Positions 54,293 through 61,678 of a stretch of 64,000 nt of DNA are shown piece by piece. The DNA is taken from contig NC_010175.1 in assembly GCF_000018865.1 (NCBI RefSeq), positions 4,650,001 to 4,714,000 of the forward strand, in the 5' to 3' direction. A program made the translations under genes and the position numbers. The notes below the pieces were generated by a model that was not told where the DNA came from, did not search any database, and saw only the letters and a program-made list of their open reading frames with translations. This stretch comes from Chloroflexus aurantiacus J-10-fl. Lineage in GTDB: Bacteria > Chloroflexota > Chloroflexia > Chloroflexales > Chloroflexaceae. Position 1 is the stretch's first letter; every line of letters begins with the position of its first letter.

Positions 54293-54745
54293 CTATGGCA
54301 CTTTGCCTGCCACGGCAACTTCGACACTCAGGCCCCCAACAACTCACCGCTCATCCTGCAAGACCGATACTTCCTGCGGCCCGACGATCTGGTTGGGAGG
54401 GCGCAAACCCGCCTGCGCACCGACCGACCACTGGTCTTTCTGAACGCCTGCCGGGTCGGTCAGGGTGGTCTGACGCTGACCGGACTGGGGGGCTGGGCGG
54501 CCACGCTGGTTGGTCATTGTCGGATCGGTGCGCTCATTGCGCCGCTCTGGTCGGTACACGACGGCGCTGCCCGCCATTTCGCCGAAGCGTTCTACACTGC
54601 CTGTCAGCAAGCGGGGATGACGTTGGGCGAAGCAGTCTGGCAGGCGCGTGTCGCCACCCGTAATGCCTTCCCCGAAGATACGACCTGGCTGGCCTACAGC
54701 CTCTACGCGCACCCGAATGCGTGGCTGGTGATTGGGGGAGAATAG
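54293..54745 (+). pseudogene. CHAT (caspase-like) domain remnant
   Basis: About 150 residues to the stop at 54743-54745. The CHAT His motif is LWHFACHGNFD and the Cys motif LVFLNACRVGQGGL; later LIAPLWSVHDGAARHFAEAFY and LGEAVWQARVATR complete the C-terminal part of the domain. Full CHAT proteins carry long N-terminal sensor regions (TPR, repeats), and the start of the CHAT domain is absent here. The remnant begins right at the edge of the tandem repeat, and the only upstream reading frame is made of repeat sequence (ATG at 54083). The catalytic dyad survives, so a chimeric product cannot be ruled out, but a truncated gene is more likely. Confidence 0.75.
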
Positions 54746-54828
54746 CTCATACGAGACAGGGAGAAGGGAGTATGTGGGTGTGCTGACTGTGTGTTGGTTT
54801 TGAAGGATGCGGGTGCCGTGTCAGCAGC

Positions 54829-54845
54829 ATTATGTCAAATCTGGT
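54829..54845 (+). repeat. Border motif ATTATGTCAAATCTGGT
   Basis: Copy of the recurring motif; an inverted copy lies at 56319-56335, so the two face each other across about 1.5 kb. Confidence 0.5.
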
Positions 54846-55366
54846 TCAATCATCGCCCGCGCTCAACCGTTACCCTCAAGCAGCACCTGTTAGTGCTCCG
54901 TCGTGCTGCATACGTGCTGGCATCCCCTGGGAGCGCGAGCCTCCGGCTCGCTCATCACCTGACACCGCCTGCTGTACCTGCTACCAGGAGTGTCGTACAC
55001 CCTGCACCAGCGCACGACAGCGGGTGAGATAGGTCATGCGCTCTATATACTGCGTCGGCAGTGAGGTACCTGTACCATACCATGTGGAGCGGGCTTCCGG
55101 CCCGCGCTTGTAACGCACCTCTGCAACCGCTGGGTGCTGGCGACGGAAAATGATGGGCAGGCTAGAAGCCTGCACCATAATCCGCACCGTTGCTCACGCA
55201 CTGTCCACGCATCACGGTACGGTTACGGTACGGTTAAGGCACGAGCACGGCTGCTACGGCAGCGTGGCTGCTGCACTCCACACCGCGCACCAGGAGCAAC
55301 CCTGTCTGGCAACAGAATCCTCTCCGAAACGTGATCTCATTATCTGCGTCGCGGCAACGATGGTTG

Positions 55367-55397
55367 CGTAGGGGCGGGTTTAGAACCCGCCCCTACG
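55367..55397. repeat. 33-bp-type hairpin repeat, copy 3 (31 bp)
   Basis: 14-bp arms CGTAGGGGCGGGTT / AACCCGCCCCTACG with the loop TAG. It differs from copies 1 and 2 only in the loop and outermost pair, and lies 107 bp from the downstream end of an orphan MNT gene. Confidence 0.9.
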
Positions 55398-55504
55398 GAC
55401 GATACACATGCCTGTTCACATTGCCATACCAGGGATGTGATGAACGAGGGGGGGGCGGAAGGACAGGTCTTGAATCGCGTGCCATGCATTGCATTTGTTT
55501 GATA

Positions 55505-55807
55505 CTAGACACAAACAACGCTCCCGGCAATGTCCATGGCAACGGCGGCCATCCTGATACCTTGAACACCGGCCGGTGTCAGTACATCCACATGCCGACC
55601 CAACAGCTTCTCAAGGTACTCAGCAAATTCAACAAATCGAAAGCCGATTGGTCGCTCAAACTCTACGAGAACATCAACATCACTCTCTTCGGTGGCACAA
55701 CCTTTTGCATACGATCCAAATATACCGATTGTTTTTACGCCATATTCATGACAAAGATAGGCTTTGTTTCGTCTGAGCAAAGACAGAATTTGTTCCTGGG
55801 TGAGCAT
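55505..55807 (-). CDS. Orphan MNT-type nucleotidyltransferase
   Basis: 100 residues from the ATG at 55807, AAGG 9 bases upstream. Family motif GIFGSYAKGCATEESDVDVLVEFE, then FVEFAEYLEKLLGRHVDVLTP. The C-terminus AMDIAGSVVCV appears complete. In HEPN-MNT modules the toxin follows directly; here nothing resembling HEPN follows, and the hairpin repeat lies about 110 bp further. Likely a leftover antitoxin or a stand-alone transferase. It is not a close copy of the gene at 25336. Confidence 0.82.
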   Translation of the reverse strand: MLTQEQILSLLRRNKAYLCHEYGVKTIGIFGSYAKGCATEESDVDVLVEFERPIGFRFVEFAEYLEKLLGRHVDVLTPAGVQGIRMAAVAMDIAGSVVCV

Positions 55808-56455
55808 ATCCGCGAACCTTGAGACTCTTCGAGTAGTTCTGGGTATGATCTGACAGCATAGAGATCGATTGCAGGAAGCCTTTTTTGATGGTGCGCCAGG
55901 CTCTCAGCACATACTCCCACTACTATCGGTCGGTGTAAGACAGCTATCCCAGATCATTGACATTCACAATGCGTTTGAGCCTGTGTCTTAGTATATCTGG
56001 TTTCCGGCCAGAATACAACAGTGTTTTCAGATTAAGCAGGTATGTCATAACGAGTACACACAGCATCTCCGTGACCAGAAGAATAAACAGCGTGATATGC
56101 GCCTGATGGCAGAGGTCAACCTGATGGCGATGACAAGCAGTTGCGTCGTTTGCAACTGGCCTGACCACCCGTGCATTGTTCAAGCGTACCACCAGCGAGT
56201 CGTTTGGTTGTCGTTAGCATCAGTAGGGGCGACGCATGTGTCACCCTACCGTCCAGCGGTGCATCGTTCAGGGGCAGATCAGGGTATTCCCTGGCTGGTG
56301 TGTCGTGGATTCTACTCTACCAGATTTGATATAATTCACGCACTTACGTACAGAGGAGCAACTCTCTGGCCGGTGACGATATGGTGATTCGCACACTCTC
56401 TGCTCCTCACAACGTGCGAACCTGAAGGGCCGGCGGGTTCAGCCGGGAGACGATC
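55808..56455. other. Gene-poor stretch, A/T-richer than its surroundings
   Basis: No supported gene. It holds a GTAGGGGCGAC...GTGTCACCCTAC hairpin (about 56223-56250) and the inverted border motif ACCAGATTTGATATAAT (56319-56335). Short frames (for example 55944-56192 minus) match nothing recognised. Confidence 0.6.
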
Positions 56456-56959
56456 ATATCAGAACTGGATATACAACACCTCCGGCAGCAGGTCGAAGTA
56501 ATGATGACCACGCGCCCCAACGTGCGCCTCGTCTACCTGTTTGGGTCACAGGTGAGCGGCACAACCGATCCGCTCAGCGACGTTGATCTGGCTGTCTTGT
56601 TGACGCACGGTACTTCAACACTGCAAGCGCTGGCTGAACTTGAACATCGTTTCGCGGTGATCCTGGATGGGAGAAAGGTCGATCTGGTCATCCTCAATCA
56701 AGCACACATTGAACTGGCCTATGCCGTTATCGCACAGGGCATGATCATCTACCAGCGTTCTCTTGCCGAACGGGTTGAGTATGAAGCGGAGGTCATGAGT
56801 CGCTACGGTGATTACCTCCCGTTCTTGCAGTCCCAGCAACAAGATATTTTGAAAGGAACCGGTAATGAACGTCGCGTTCAGCGGTATCGAGTGGCGCTTG
56901 AACGAACTCTGCGAACAATTGGCACGTCTGACGCCACTCCGTACTCGAACGAAGACTGA
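56456..56959 (+). CDS. MNT-type nucleotidyltransferase with lost ATG start
   Basis: Family core VRLVYLFGSQVSGTTDPLSDVDLAVLL, then VILDGRKVDLVILNQA and YGDYLPFLQSQQQDILKG. The usual N-terminal helix (SELDIQHLRQQVEVMMTTRPN) is encoded upstream of the first ATG. The codon where ATG is expected, 6 bases after a good GGGAG, is ATA (56456-56458). Translation may start weakly there or from the ATG at 56501 or 56504, giving up to 152 residues without the helix. It overlaps a truncated HEPN gene. Start uncertain; functional status doubtful. Confidence 0.75.
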   Translation: MSELDIQHLRQQVEVMMTTRPNVRLVYLFGSQVSGTTDPLSDVDLAVLLTHGTSTLQALAELEHRFAVILDGRKVDLVILNQAHIELAYAVIAQGMIIYQRSLAERVEYEAEVMSRYGDYLPFLQSQQQDILKGTGNERRVQRYRVALERTLRTIGTSDATPYSNED

Positions 56960-57026
56960 GTTTCTGAGTGATCCGTACTTACGCGACATTGTACAGTCAC
57001 AGAATCGCCGTTCAATCAGTCCATAA
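56865..57026 (+). pseudogene. Second HEPN (DUF86-like) toxin remnant
   Basis: 53 codons from an ATG behind GAAAGGA, overlapping the MNT gene by 95 bp. The sequence WRLNELCEQLARLTPLRTRTKTEFLSDPYLRDIV matches the N-terminal helices of HEPN toxins of the RHH-like MNT partners. It then turns into unrelated residues and stops. The catalytic R-x4-6-H part, normally near residue 100, is missing. Repeats begin shortly after (GCAGCAGCCCTGCTGTCGC near 57070). Confidence 0.72.
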
Positions 57027-57136
57027 ATTAACACGCCACCCTGTTACCCTGTTAGTACCTCTCTGGCGTGCAGCAGCCCTGCTGTCGCACCAGCCGTGCT
57101 TACGGTCAAGTGCCGGGCGCAGATTCGTAGCACTCA

Positions 57137-57152
57137 TCAAGATTTGATATTA
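57137..57152 (-). repeat. Diverged border motif
   Basis: TCAAGATTTGATATTA resembles the inverted border motif ACCAGATTTGATATAAT. A similar one (TCAAGATTTGCTATCA) lies at 57778-57793, so the two bracket the 190-bp repeat array. Confidence 0.4.
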
Positions 57153-57233
57153 CCTGCTAACCGCTCACCAGACATCAGGAATGGGGGTAGGTCCTGTGCC
57201 TGCCCCCATCCGACGTTGATTTGATCGTCGCTT

Positions 57234-57777
57234 AACGATTGCCCCGTTGGCAAGTGTACGGTGTGTGTGGCAGAGGTTTAACCTCGCCTTCGCAGCGATA
57301 TGCTCCGTCAAGGACGGATCACCAGTGTACATAGCATATCCGCATCCATCCGCCAGACCCGCGTGCATCCGCATGCCACAGGTGATCGACCCTACCAGTG
57401 ACGTGTCGTGAGGGACAGTACCACCCTCAACGATTGCCCCGTTGGCAAGTGTACGGTGTGTGTAGCAGAGCTTCAACTTCGCCTTCGCAGCGATATGCTC
57501 CGTCAAGGACGGATCACCAGTGTACATAGCATATCCGCATCCATCCGCCAGACCCGCGTGCCACAGGTGATCGACCCTACCAGTGACGTGTCGTGAGGGA
57601 CAGTACCACCCTCAACGATTGCCCCGTTGGCAAGTGTACGGTGTGTGTGGCAGAGGTTTAACCTCGCCTTCGCAGCGATATGCCCCGTCAGGGACGGATC
57701 ACCAGCACATATATCCATCCGCGTCCATCCGCCAGACCCGCGTGCATCCGCGTTCCGCAGGTGATCGACAGTACCAC
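57234..57777. repeat. Three-copy ~190-bp tandem repeat
   Basis: Units start AACGATTGCCCCGTTGGCAA at 57234, 57429 and 57614 (195 and 185 bp apart; the 10-bp difference is a CATCCGCATG-type insert). Minus-strand frames read through it and give repeated ANGAIVEGGTVPHDTSLV and YTGDPSLTEHIAAKA segments, but a change at each unit end breaks continuity. No gene is supported. Confidence 0.8.
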
Positions 57778-57790
57778 TCAAGATTTGCTA

Positions 57791-58693
57791 TCACACCCCG
57801 GCCTGGGCGGCACCGCGACTGGTGATGTAGGCGTAGGCCATCCGTGGTGTGTTCCAGGCCAGGCCAACCTCACCACGGGGTGTCAGGACAATCACGCCGC
57901 CACGTCCATCTGGCACCAGTTCAGACAACAGTTTGATCCCGCGTTCGGCAGCCTCCTGGGGGTGCATACCGTCTTCAAGCAATTCGACGACCCGTCGGGC
58001 CAATGCCACACGAGTAATAGACTCGCCCCAACCGGTACATACCGCTGCCCCATCTGCAGTGGCGTAGAGACCACAACCAATGAGCGGCGTATCACCGACC
58101 CGGCCAGGCAATTTGAAAGGTGTGCCACCGGTTGAATTGGCAGCCACAAGCTGGCCGGACTGATCAAGGGCAATCGCCCCGACGGTGTCGTGACCGCTGG
58201 CCGGTGGTGGTGGTGGCGATCCCTGTGCTTTCCAGGCCAGCCACAACTGGCGTTCACGTTCTACGACTAACTCTGCATTATCGCAGAAAGGTATACCCAC
58301 TGTCGCCGCAAATGCTTCAGCACCGGGGCCAACCAGCATCGTCGCCGGCCCGTTCAATACGTGGCGGGCGAGTGTGATTGGATTGCGAATGCGCTGGAGA
58401 CCGGCAACTGCACCGTAACGCAGCGTGCGACCATCCATCAATGCCGCGTCCAATTCAACAGTGCCGGCACTGGTCAGCACCGATCCGGTGCCGGCGTCAA
58501 AGATCGGATCGTCTTCCATCACCCGCACCGCCGCCTCCACCGCATCAAGCGCACTACCACCGTTCTGCAACACCTGCCATCCGGCAGTCCGCGCTGCGAT
58601 GCAACCGGCAATATGAGCGGTGACCTGATCATCGGGAATGGCCCACGCCCCACCGTGGACGATAAGTGCCTGCACTGGTTCTGCTGTCATCAT
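57791..58693 (-). CDS. iaaA: Isoaspartyl peptidase / plant-type L-asparaginase
   Basis: 300 residues, Ntn-hydrolase. It is made as one chain that cuts itself before the catalytic Thr, seen in GHDTVGAIALD. N-terminal half: LIVHGGAWAIP, GSALDAVEAAVRVMEDDPIFDAGTGSVLTSAGTVELDAALMDG. After the cut: STGGTPFKLPGRVGDTPLIGCGLYA with substrate-binding Arg and Asp, and CTGWGESI. It removes beta-aspartyl dipeptides and hydrolyses asparagine. The start is MMTAEP; either ATG is possible. Its stop is next to the tandem repeats and it lies downstream of the tRNA-Ala pair on the same strand. Confidence 0.92.
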   Translation of the reverse strand: MMTAEPVQALIVHGGAWAIPDDQVTAHIAGCIAARTAGWQVLQNGGSALDAVEAAVRVMEDDPIFDAGTGSVLTSAGTVELDAALMDGRTLRYGAVAGLQRIRNPITLARHVLNGPATMLVGPGAEAFAATVGIPFCDNAELVVERERQLWLAWKAQGSPPPPPASGHDTVGAIALDQSGQLVAANSTGGTPFKLPGRVGDTPLIGCGLYATADGAAVCTGWGESITRVALARRVVELLEDGMHPQEAAERGIKLLSELVPDGRGGVIVLTPRGEVGLAWNTPRMAYAYITSRGAAQAGV

Positions 58694-58761
58694 TCACCTG
58701 CTGCACATCTTACAACGACCTCGAAAACAAAACCGCCGCCATTTCGGCGGCGATTGATACC

Positions 58762-58837
58762 TGGTGGAGCCAAGGGGATTCGAACCCCTGACCTCAACAC
58801 TGCCAGTGTTGCGCTCTTCCAACTGAGCTATGGCCCC
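58762..58837 (-). tRNA. tRNA-Ala (GGC)
   Basis: 76 nt including an encoded CCA. Acceptor GGGGCCA/TGGCTCC with the G3-U70 pair that marks alanine tRNAs; anticodon GGC (plus-strand 58802-58804) in the loop CTGGCAG; T arm GGGGTTCGAATCCCC. It is downstream of the other tRNA-Ala in the same transcript, separated by 5 bp. Confidence 0.95.
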
Positions 58838-58842
58838 TTCTC

Positions 58843-58918
58843 TGGTGGAGGTGAGGGGATTCGAACCCCTGACCTCGACAGTGCGATTGTCGCGCTCTTC
58901 CAACTGAGCTACACCCCC
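58843..58918 (-). tRNA. tRNA-Ala (CGC)
   Basis: 76 nt including CCA. Acceptor GGGGGTG/CACCTCC with G3-U70; anticodon stem CGACA/TGTCG closing the loop ATCGCAC, anticodon CGC. The D and T arms are nearly identical to the neighbouring tRNA-Ala (GGC). First gene of the pair. Confidence 0.93.
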
Positions 58919-58936
58919 GCGCCCTCACGCCGCGTT

Positions 58937-58965
58937 ATCTTACCACGAATAGAGAGGAATGTCAA
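58937..58965 (-). promoter_or_regulatory. Promoter of the tRNA-Ala pair
   Basis: Minus strand: TTGACA (58965-58960), 17-bp spacer, TAAGAT (58942-58937). The start site would be about 10 nt before the first tRNA. Confidence 0.8.
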
Positions 58966-58989
58966 ACCAGAAACGCTGTCACTCGACTG

Positions 58990-59016
58990 TGTTATAATAC
59001 TTACCGACCGGTCGGT
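58990..59016 (+). promoter_or_regulatory. Extended -10 promoter with TetR-type operator before the MFS gene
   Basis: TGTTATAAT (58990-58998) is an extended -10 without a good -35. The perfect 14-bp palindrome ACCGACCGGTCGGT (59003-59016) covers the expected start site. This sequence type is typical of TetR-family operators, and a TetR gene lies 2 kb downstream. Confidence 0.75.
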
Positions 59017-59049
59017 TGGTATTACAAAGTACGTCAAGGAGCGCTGATT

Positions 59050-60432
59050 ATGAGCGATGAACGTCGGCGGAATCAAATCCTGGGTCTTCTCTTTGTTGGT
59101 GTTTTGATGGCCGCGCTCGATATTGCGATTGTCGGGCCGGCATTGCCCGCGATCCAGCGCGTCTTTGGGGTTGATGAGCGGGCGTTGTCCTGGGTCTTTT
59201 CGATCTATGTCCTGGGCAACCTGGTTGGCACCCCGACCATTGCCGCACTATCGGATCGGTTTGGTCGGCGAGCGTTGTACGTCGTGAGCCTGAGTGGCTT
59301 TGCACTGGGGTCACTGCTCGTTGCCATTGCCCCCTCTTTTCCCATGCTCCTCTTAGGCCGTCTGGTGCAGGGGGTAAGTGCCGGTGGCGTGATTCCGGTT
59401 GCCAGTGCCGTTATCGGTGATACGTTTCCCCCTGAACGGCGCGGCTCGGCCCTGGGATTGATCGGGGCTGTGTTTGGGATTGCGTTCTTGATCGGGCCAA
59501 TTATCGGTGGATTGCTCCTCTTGATCGGCTGGCAATGGCTCTTCCTGATCAATCTGCCGCTGGCCGCAGTGCTGATCATCTTCAGCCTGCGCCTTTTGCC
59601 GGGTCGCACGCGCCAGTCTGCGGCAACCTTTGATCTGGCCGGCCTTATTGTGCTCGGACTGATGCTCACCGGTCTGGCGTATGGTTTGACCGAACTCGAT
59701 CCGGCGCGATTGAGCAACGGATCGCTACCGCTGCCGGCAATTGGTGCATTGATCGTGGCGTTCGCGCTGGCACCGATCTTCATTGCTATCGAGCAACGGG
59801 CCGGTGAACCCATCCTGCAACCGGCCATCTTTCGTTCACGCCAAATCTGGATAACGGCAGTTCTGGCAATCGGCGCGGGGATTGCCGAGTCTGCCGTTGT
59901 CTTTGTGCCGGCACTGCTCACGGCGGCCTACGGTGTCAGCAGTTCGACGGCCAGTTTCATGTTGCTACCGGTGGTGCTGGCGATGGCGATTGGGTCACCG
60001 GTTTCGGGTCGCCTGCTCGACCGCTTCGGCTCGCGGATTGTGGTGAGTATTGGTGTCGCGCTGAGTGGAATCGGGATGCTGATCCTGAGCACATGGCCAA
60101 CGAGTCTGGTGGCATTCTACCTCGCAGCGGTCGTCAGCGGTTTAGGTCTGGCGATCTTGCTTGGGGCCGCCTTGCGGTATATTCTGCTGAATGAAGTATC
60201 GGCAAACGAGCGGGCTGCCGCTCAAGGACTGCTCACCGTTACGATGGGGAGTGGTCAATTGTTGGGAGCCGTCCTGGTAGGTGTGCTGGCTGCAACCGGA
60301 GGTGGCGCTGTTGCCGGCTATGCGCTGGCCTTCTTCGTGATCGGGATTGTGATGCTCTTGCTCACACCGTTCGCACTGGCCCTCAAGAGCCGTAGTGCCG
60401 AGCGGGCAACTGCGATGGCGCACGCCCATTGA
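59050..60432 (+). CDS. MFS drug exporter of the DHA2 (14-TM) type
   Basis: 460 residues. Helices are clear along the whole length: LLFVGVLMAALDIAIVGPALPAI (with the LDIAIV/ALP motif of TM1), the loop motif GxLADRxGRK as ALSDRFGRRALYVVS, RLVQGVSAGGVIPVASAV and the motif C-like GAVFGIAFLIGPIIGGLL, which marks antiporters. It most resembles the EmrB/QacA group that exports drugs or toxic compounds. AAGGAG lies about 9 bases before the ATG. The promoter carries a TetR-type palindrome, suggesting ligand-inducible control by the TetR at 61083. Substrate unknown. Confidence 0.9.
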   Translation: MSDERRRNQILGLLFVGVLMAALDIAIVGPALPAIQRVFGVDERALSWVFSIYVLGNLVGTPTIAALSDRFGRRALYVVSLSGFALGSLLVAIAPSFPMLLLGRLVQGVSAGGVIPVASAVIGDTFPPERRGSALGLIGAVFGIAFLIGPIIGGLLLLIGWQWLFLINLPLAAVLIIFSLRLLPGRTRQSAATFDLAGLIVLGLMLTGLAYGLTELDPARLSNGSLPLPAIGALIVAFALAPIFIAIEQRAGEPILQPAIFRSRQIWITAVLAIGAGIAESAVVFVPALLTAAYGVSSSTASFMLLPVVLAMAIGSPVSGRLLDRFGSRIVVSIGVALSGIGMLILSTWPTSLVAFYLAAVVSGLGLAILLGAALRYILLNEVSANERAAAQGLLTVTMGSGQLLGAVLVGVLAATGGGAVAGYALAFFVIGIVMLLLTPFALALKSRSAERATAMAHAH

Positions 60433-60449
60433 TCAGGTTTATCCAATCT

Positions 60450-60490
60450 GGCGTGATCGTGGTCATCGTATGCTATCCCCCGATCACGCC
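60450..60490 (+). other. Inverted repeat after the MFS gene
   Basis: GGCGTGATCG / CGATCACGCC with a 21-nt loop and no T-tract. Possible transcript end. Confidence 0.4.
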
Positions 60491-60599
60491 GGCATCGTCT
60501 CTGAGTATAGCTGCGCAGCACCGGCATTTCTGCTGCGGATGATCCGACGGAGTAGACGCTGGTTACAGACAGGGTTGCTCGTGGCGCATGAATCGGAGA

Positions 60600-60960
60600 T
60601 GGCTGAGGGATGTGAGGATAGGGCAGGCTGGAAGCCTGATCACCATTGTCTGTTACCAGCACAGGCTGGAAGCCTGCCCCACGGAGAGCAGCATCGCTGC
60701 CTCGCTGACAGCGCAGCAGCCGGTATCGATCAAGATGTGACATTAGAACTTGTTGCAAAAAACAGCTACCAGAAGTTATCTCATTCTACCGACCGACTCC
60801 AGGATCGTGACAGGCACACCGCATCCGCGTGACCAGCCGGTTCAACGGCGGACCACGCACCGGATCGTAAGCATGGCCAGCGCGGCAGCATGGCTGCCGC
60901 ACTCCAAACGACGCACCACGCGGGTGATGGGCGAGCAAGGCAACCAATGCAGCGCGTGAT
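60600..60960. repeat. Hairpin repeat cluster between MFS and TetR genes
   Basis: Two CAGGCTGGAAGCCTG palindromes (about 60632 and 60663) and a GCGGCAGCATGGCTGCCGCACTCCA element (60887-60911) whose surroundings resemble 36715-36880. No gene is supported from 60433 to 61082. Confidence 0.75.
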
Positions 60961-61027
60961 GGCACTGGAGATGGTTATCAGAGCACGACAGTACAGCTTT
61001 TTATGAAATAAGTTCTACACACGCTGC

Positions 61028-61062
61028 CACCAGGATGCGCTAAGATGAAGGAAACCCTGGTG
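61028..61062. promoter_or_regulatory. Inverted repeat flanking a -10 box before tetR
   Basis: CACCAGG (61028-61034) and CCTGGTG (61056-61062) flank TAAGAT (61041-61046). No good -35 is seen. It differs from the ACCGACCGGTCGGT operator of the MFS gene, so common control is not shown. Confidence 0.35.
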
Positions 61063-61082
61063 TCAGCTTTACGGACAATGAT

Positions 61083-61670
61083 ATGAGTCGACAACAACAT
61101 TCAGAACAGATTCGCAATCGCATTATCGATGAGGCAGCACGCCTGATTGTGGCTTACGGCTACGATGGCATTGCTATGCGCGAGATTGCTGAAGCAGTGG
61201 GTTTGTCGAAGGCCGGTCTCTATCACCATTTTCGCGACAAAGAAGATTTGCTGGTGGCAGTGCTCACCAACTGGGCCGATGAGATGGCTGCCCTGGTAGC
61301 GGCTGCGGAACGTCAGCCTGACACCCGTAGCCGGCTTTCCACGCTGATCCACGGGCTGTTTGCAAAAGCGCCGGCTCAACGCGCCCTGGTTCGGTTGAGT
61401 AATCACGATCTCCCTCGCCTGAGCGCAACTGCTCGCGCCAGCGTCGAGCGCTGTTATGCCAATGGGTTGATTGAACCAATCTCAACAATGATTCGGAATG
61501 GTATCGAACGTGGGGAGTTACGACCGGTTGATCCGCACGCTGCAACCTGGTTGCTGCTGGGGATGCTCTACCCGTTTTTTCACACCGATCAGGCACCGGC
61601 TGGCGAGCAGGGTCACGTAATTGCAGACCTGATCCTTACGACCTTTTTCGATGGGTTAGCGCAACCATAG
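61083..61670 (+). CDS. TetR-family transcriptional regulator
   Basis: 195 residues. The N-terminal helix-turn-helix is RNRIIDEAARLIVAYGYDGIAMREIAEAVGLSKAGLYHHFRDKEDLLVAVL. The C-terminal ligand domain includes HGLFAKAPAQRALVRLSNHDLP and WLLLGMLYPFFHTDQAP. It probably represses the MFS exporter gene 2 kb upstream through the palindrome there, an inference from operator type. It ends 8 bp before the convergent GGDEF gene. Confidence 0.88.
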   Translation: MSRQQHSEQIRNRIIDEAARLIVAYGYDGIAMREIAEAVGLSKAGLYHHFRDKEDLLVAVLTNWADEMAALVAAAERQPDTRSRLSTLIHGLFAKAPAQRALVRLSNHDLPRLSATARASVERCYANGLIEPISTMIRNGIERGELRPVDPHAATWLLLGMLYPFFHTDQAPAGEQGHVIADLILTTFFDGLAQP

Positions 61671-61678
61671 CCTGCGGG

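Larger units (their letters stand above)
54746..55504. other. Repeat-rich stretch without supported genes
   Basis: Contains the border motif, a GAGCGCGAGCCTCCGGCTCGCT hairpin (about 54930), variants of the GCAGC palindrome (about 55250), CAGGC-type hairpins (about 55155) and the third 33-bp-type hairpin. The reading frames are short and composed of these repeats. Confidence 0.7.

Noticed and set aside
55735..55920. 61-codon minus-strand frame upstream of the orphan MNT gene
   Set aside because: Overlaps the MNT gene start and matches no recognised family.
57165..57527. Minus-strand repeated protein-like frames
   Set aside because: They follow the 190-bp repeat and are broken by the unit-length change; no start signal.
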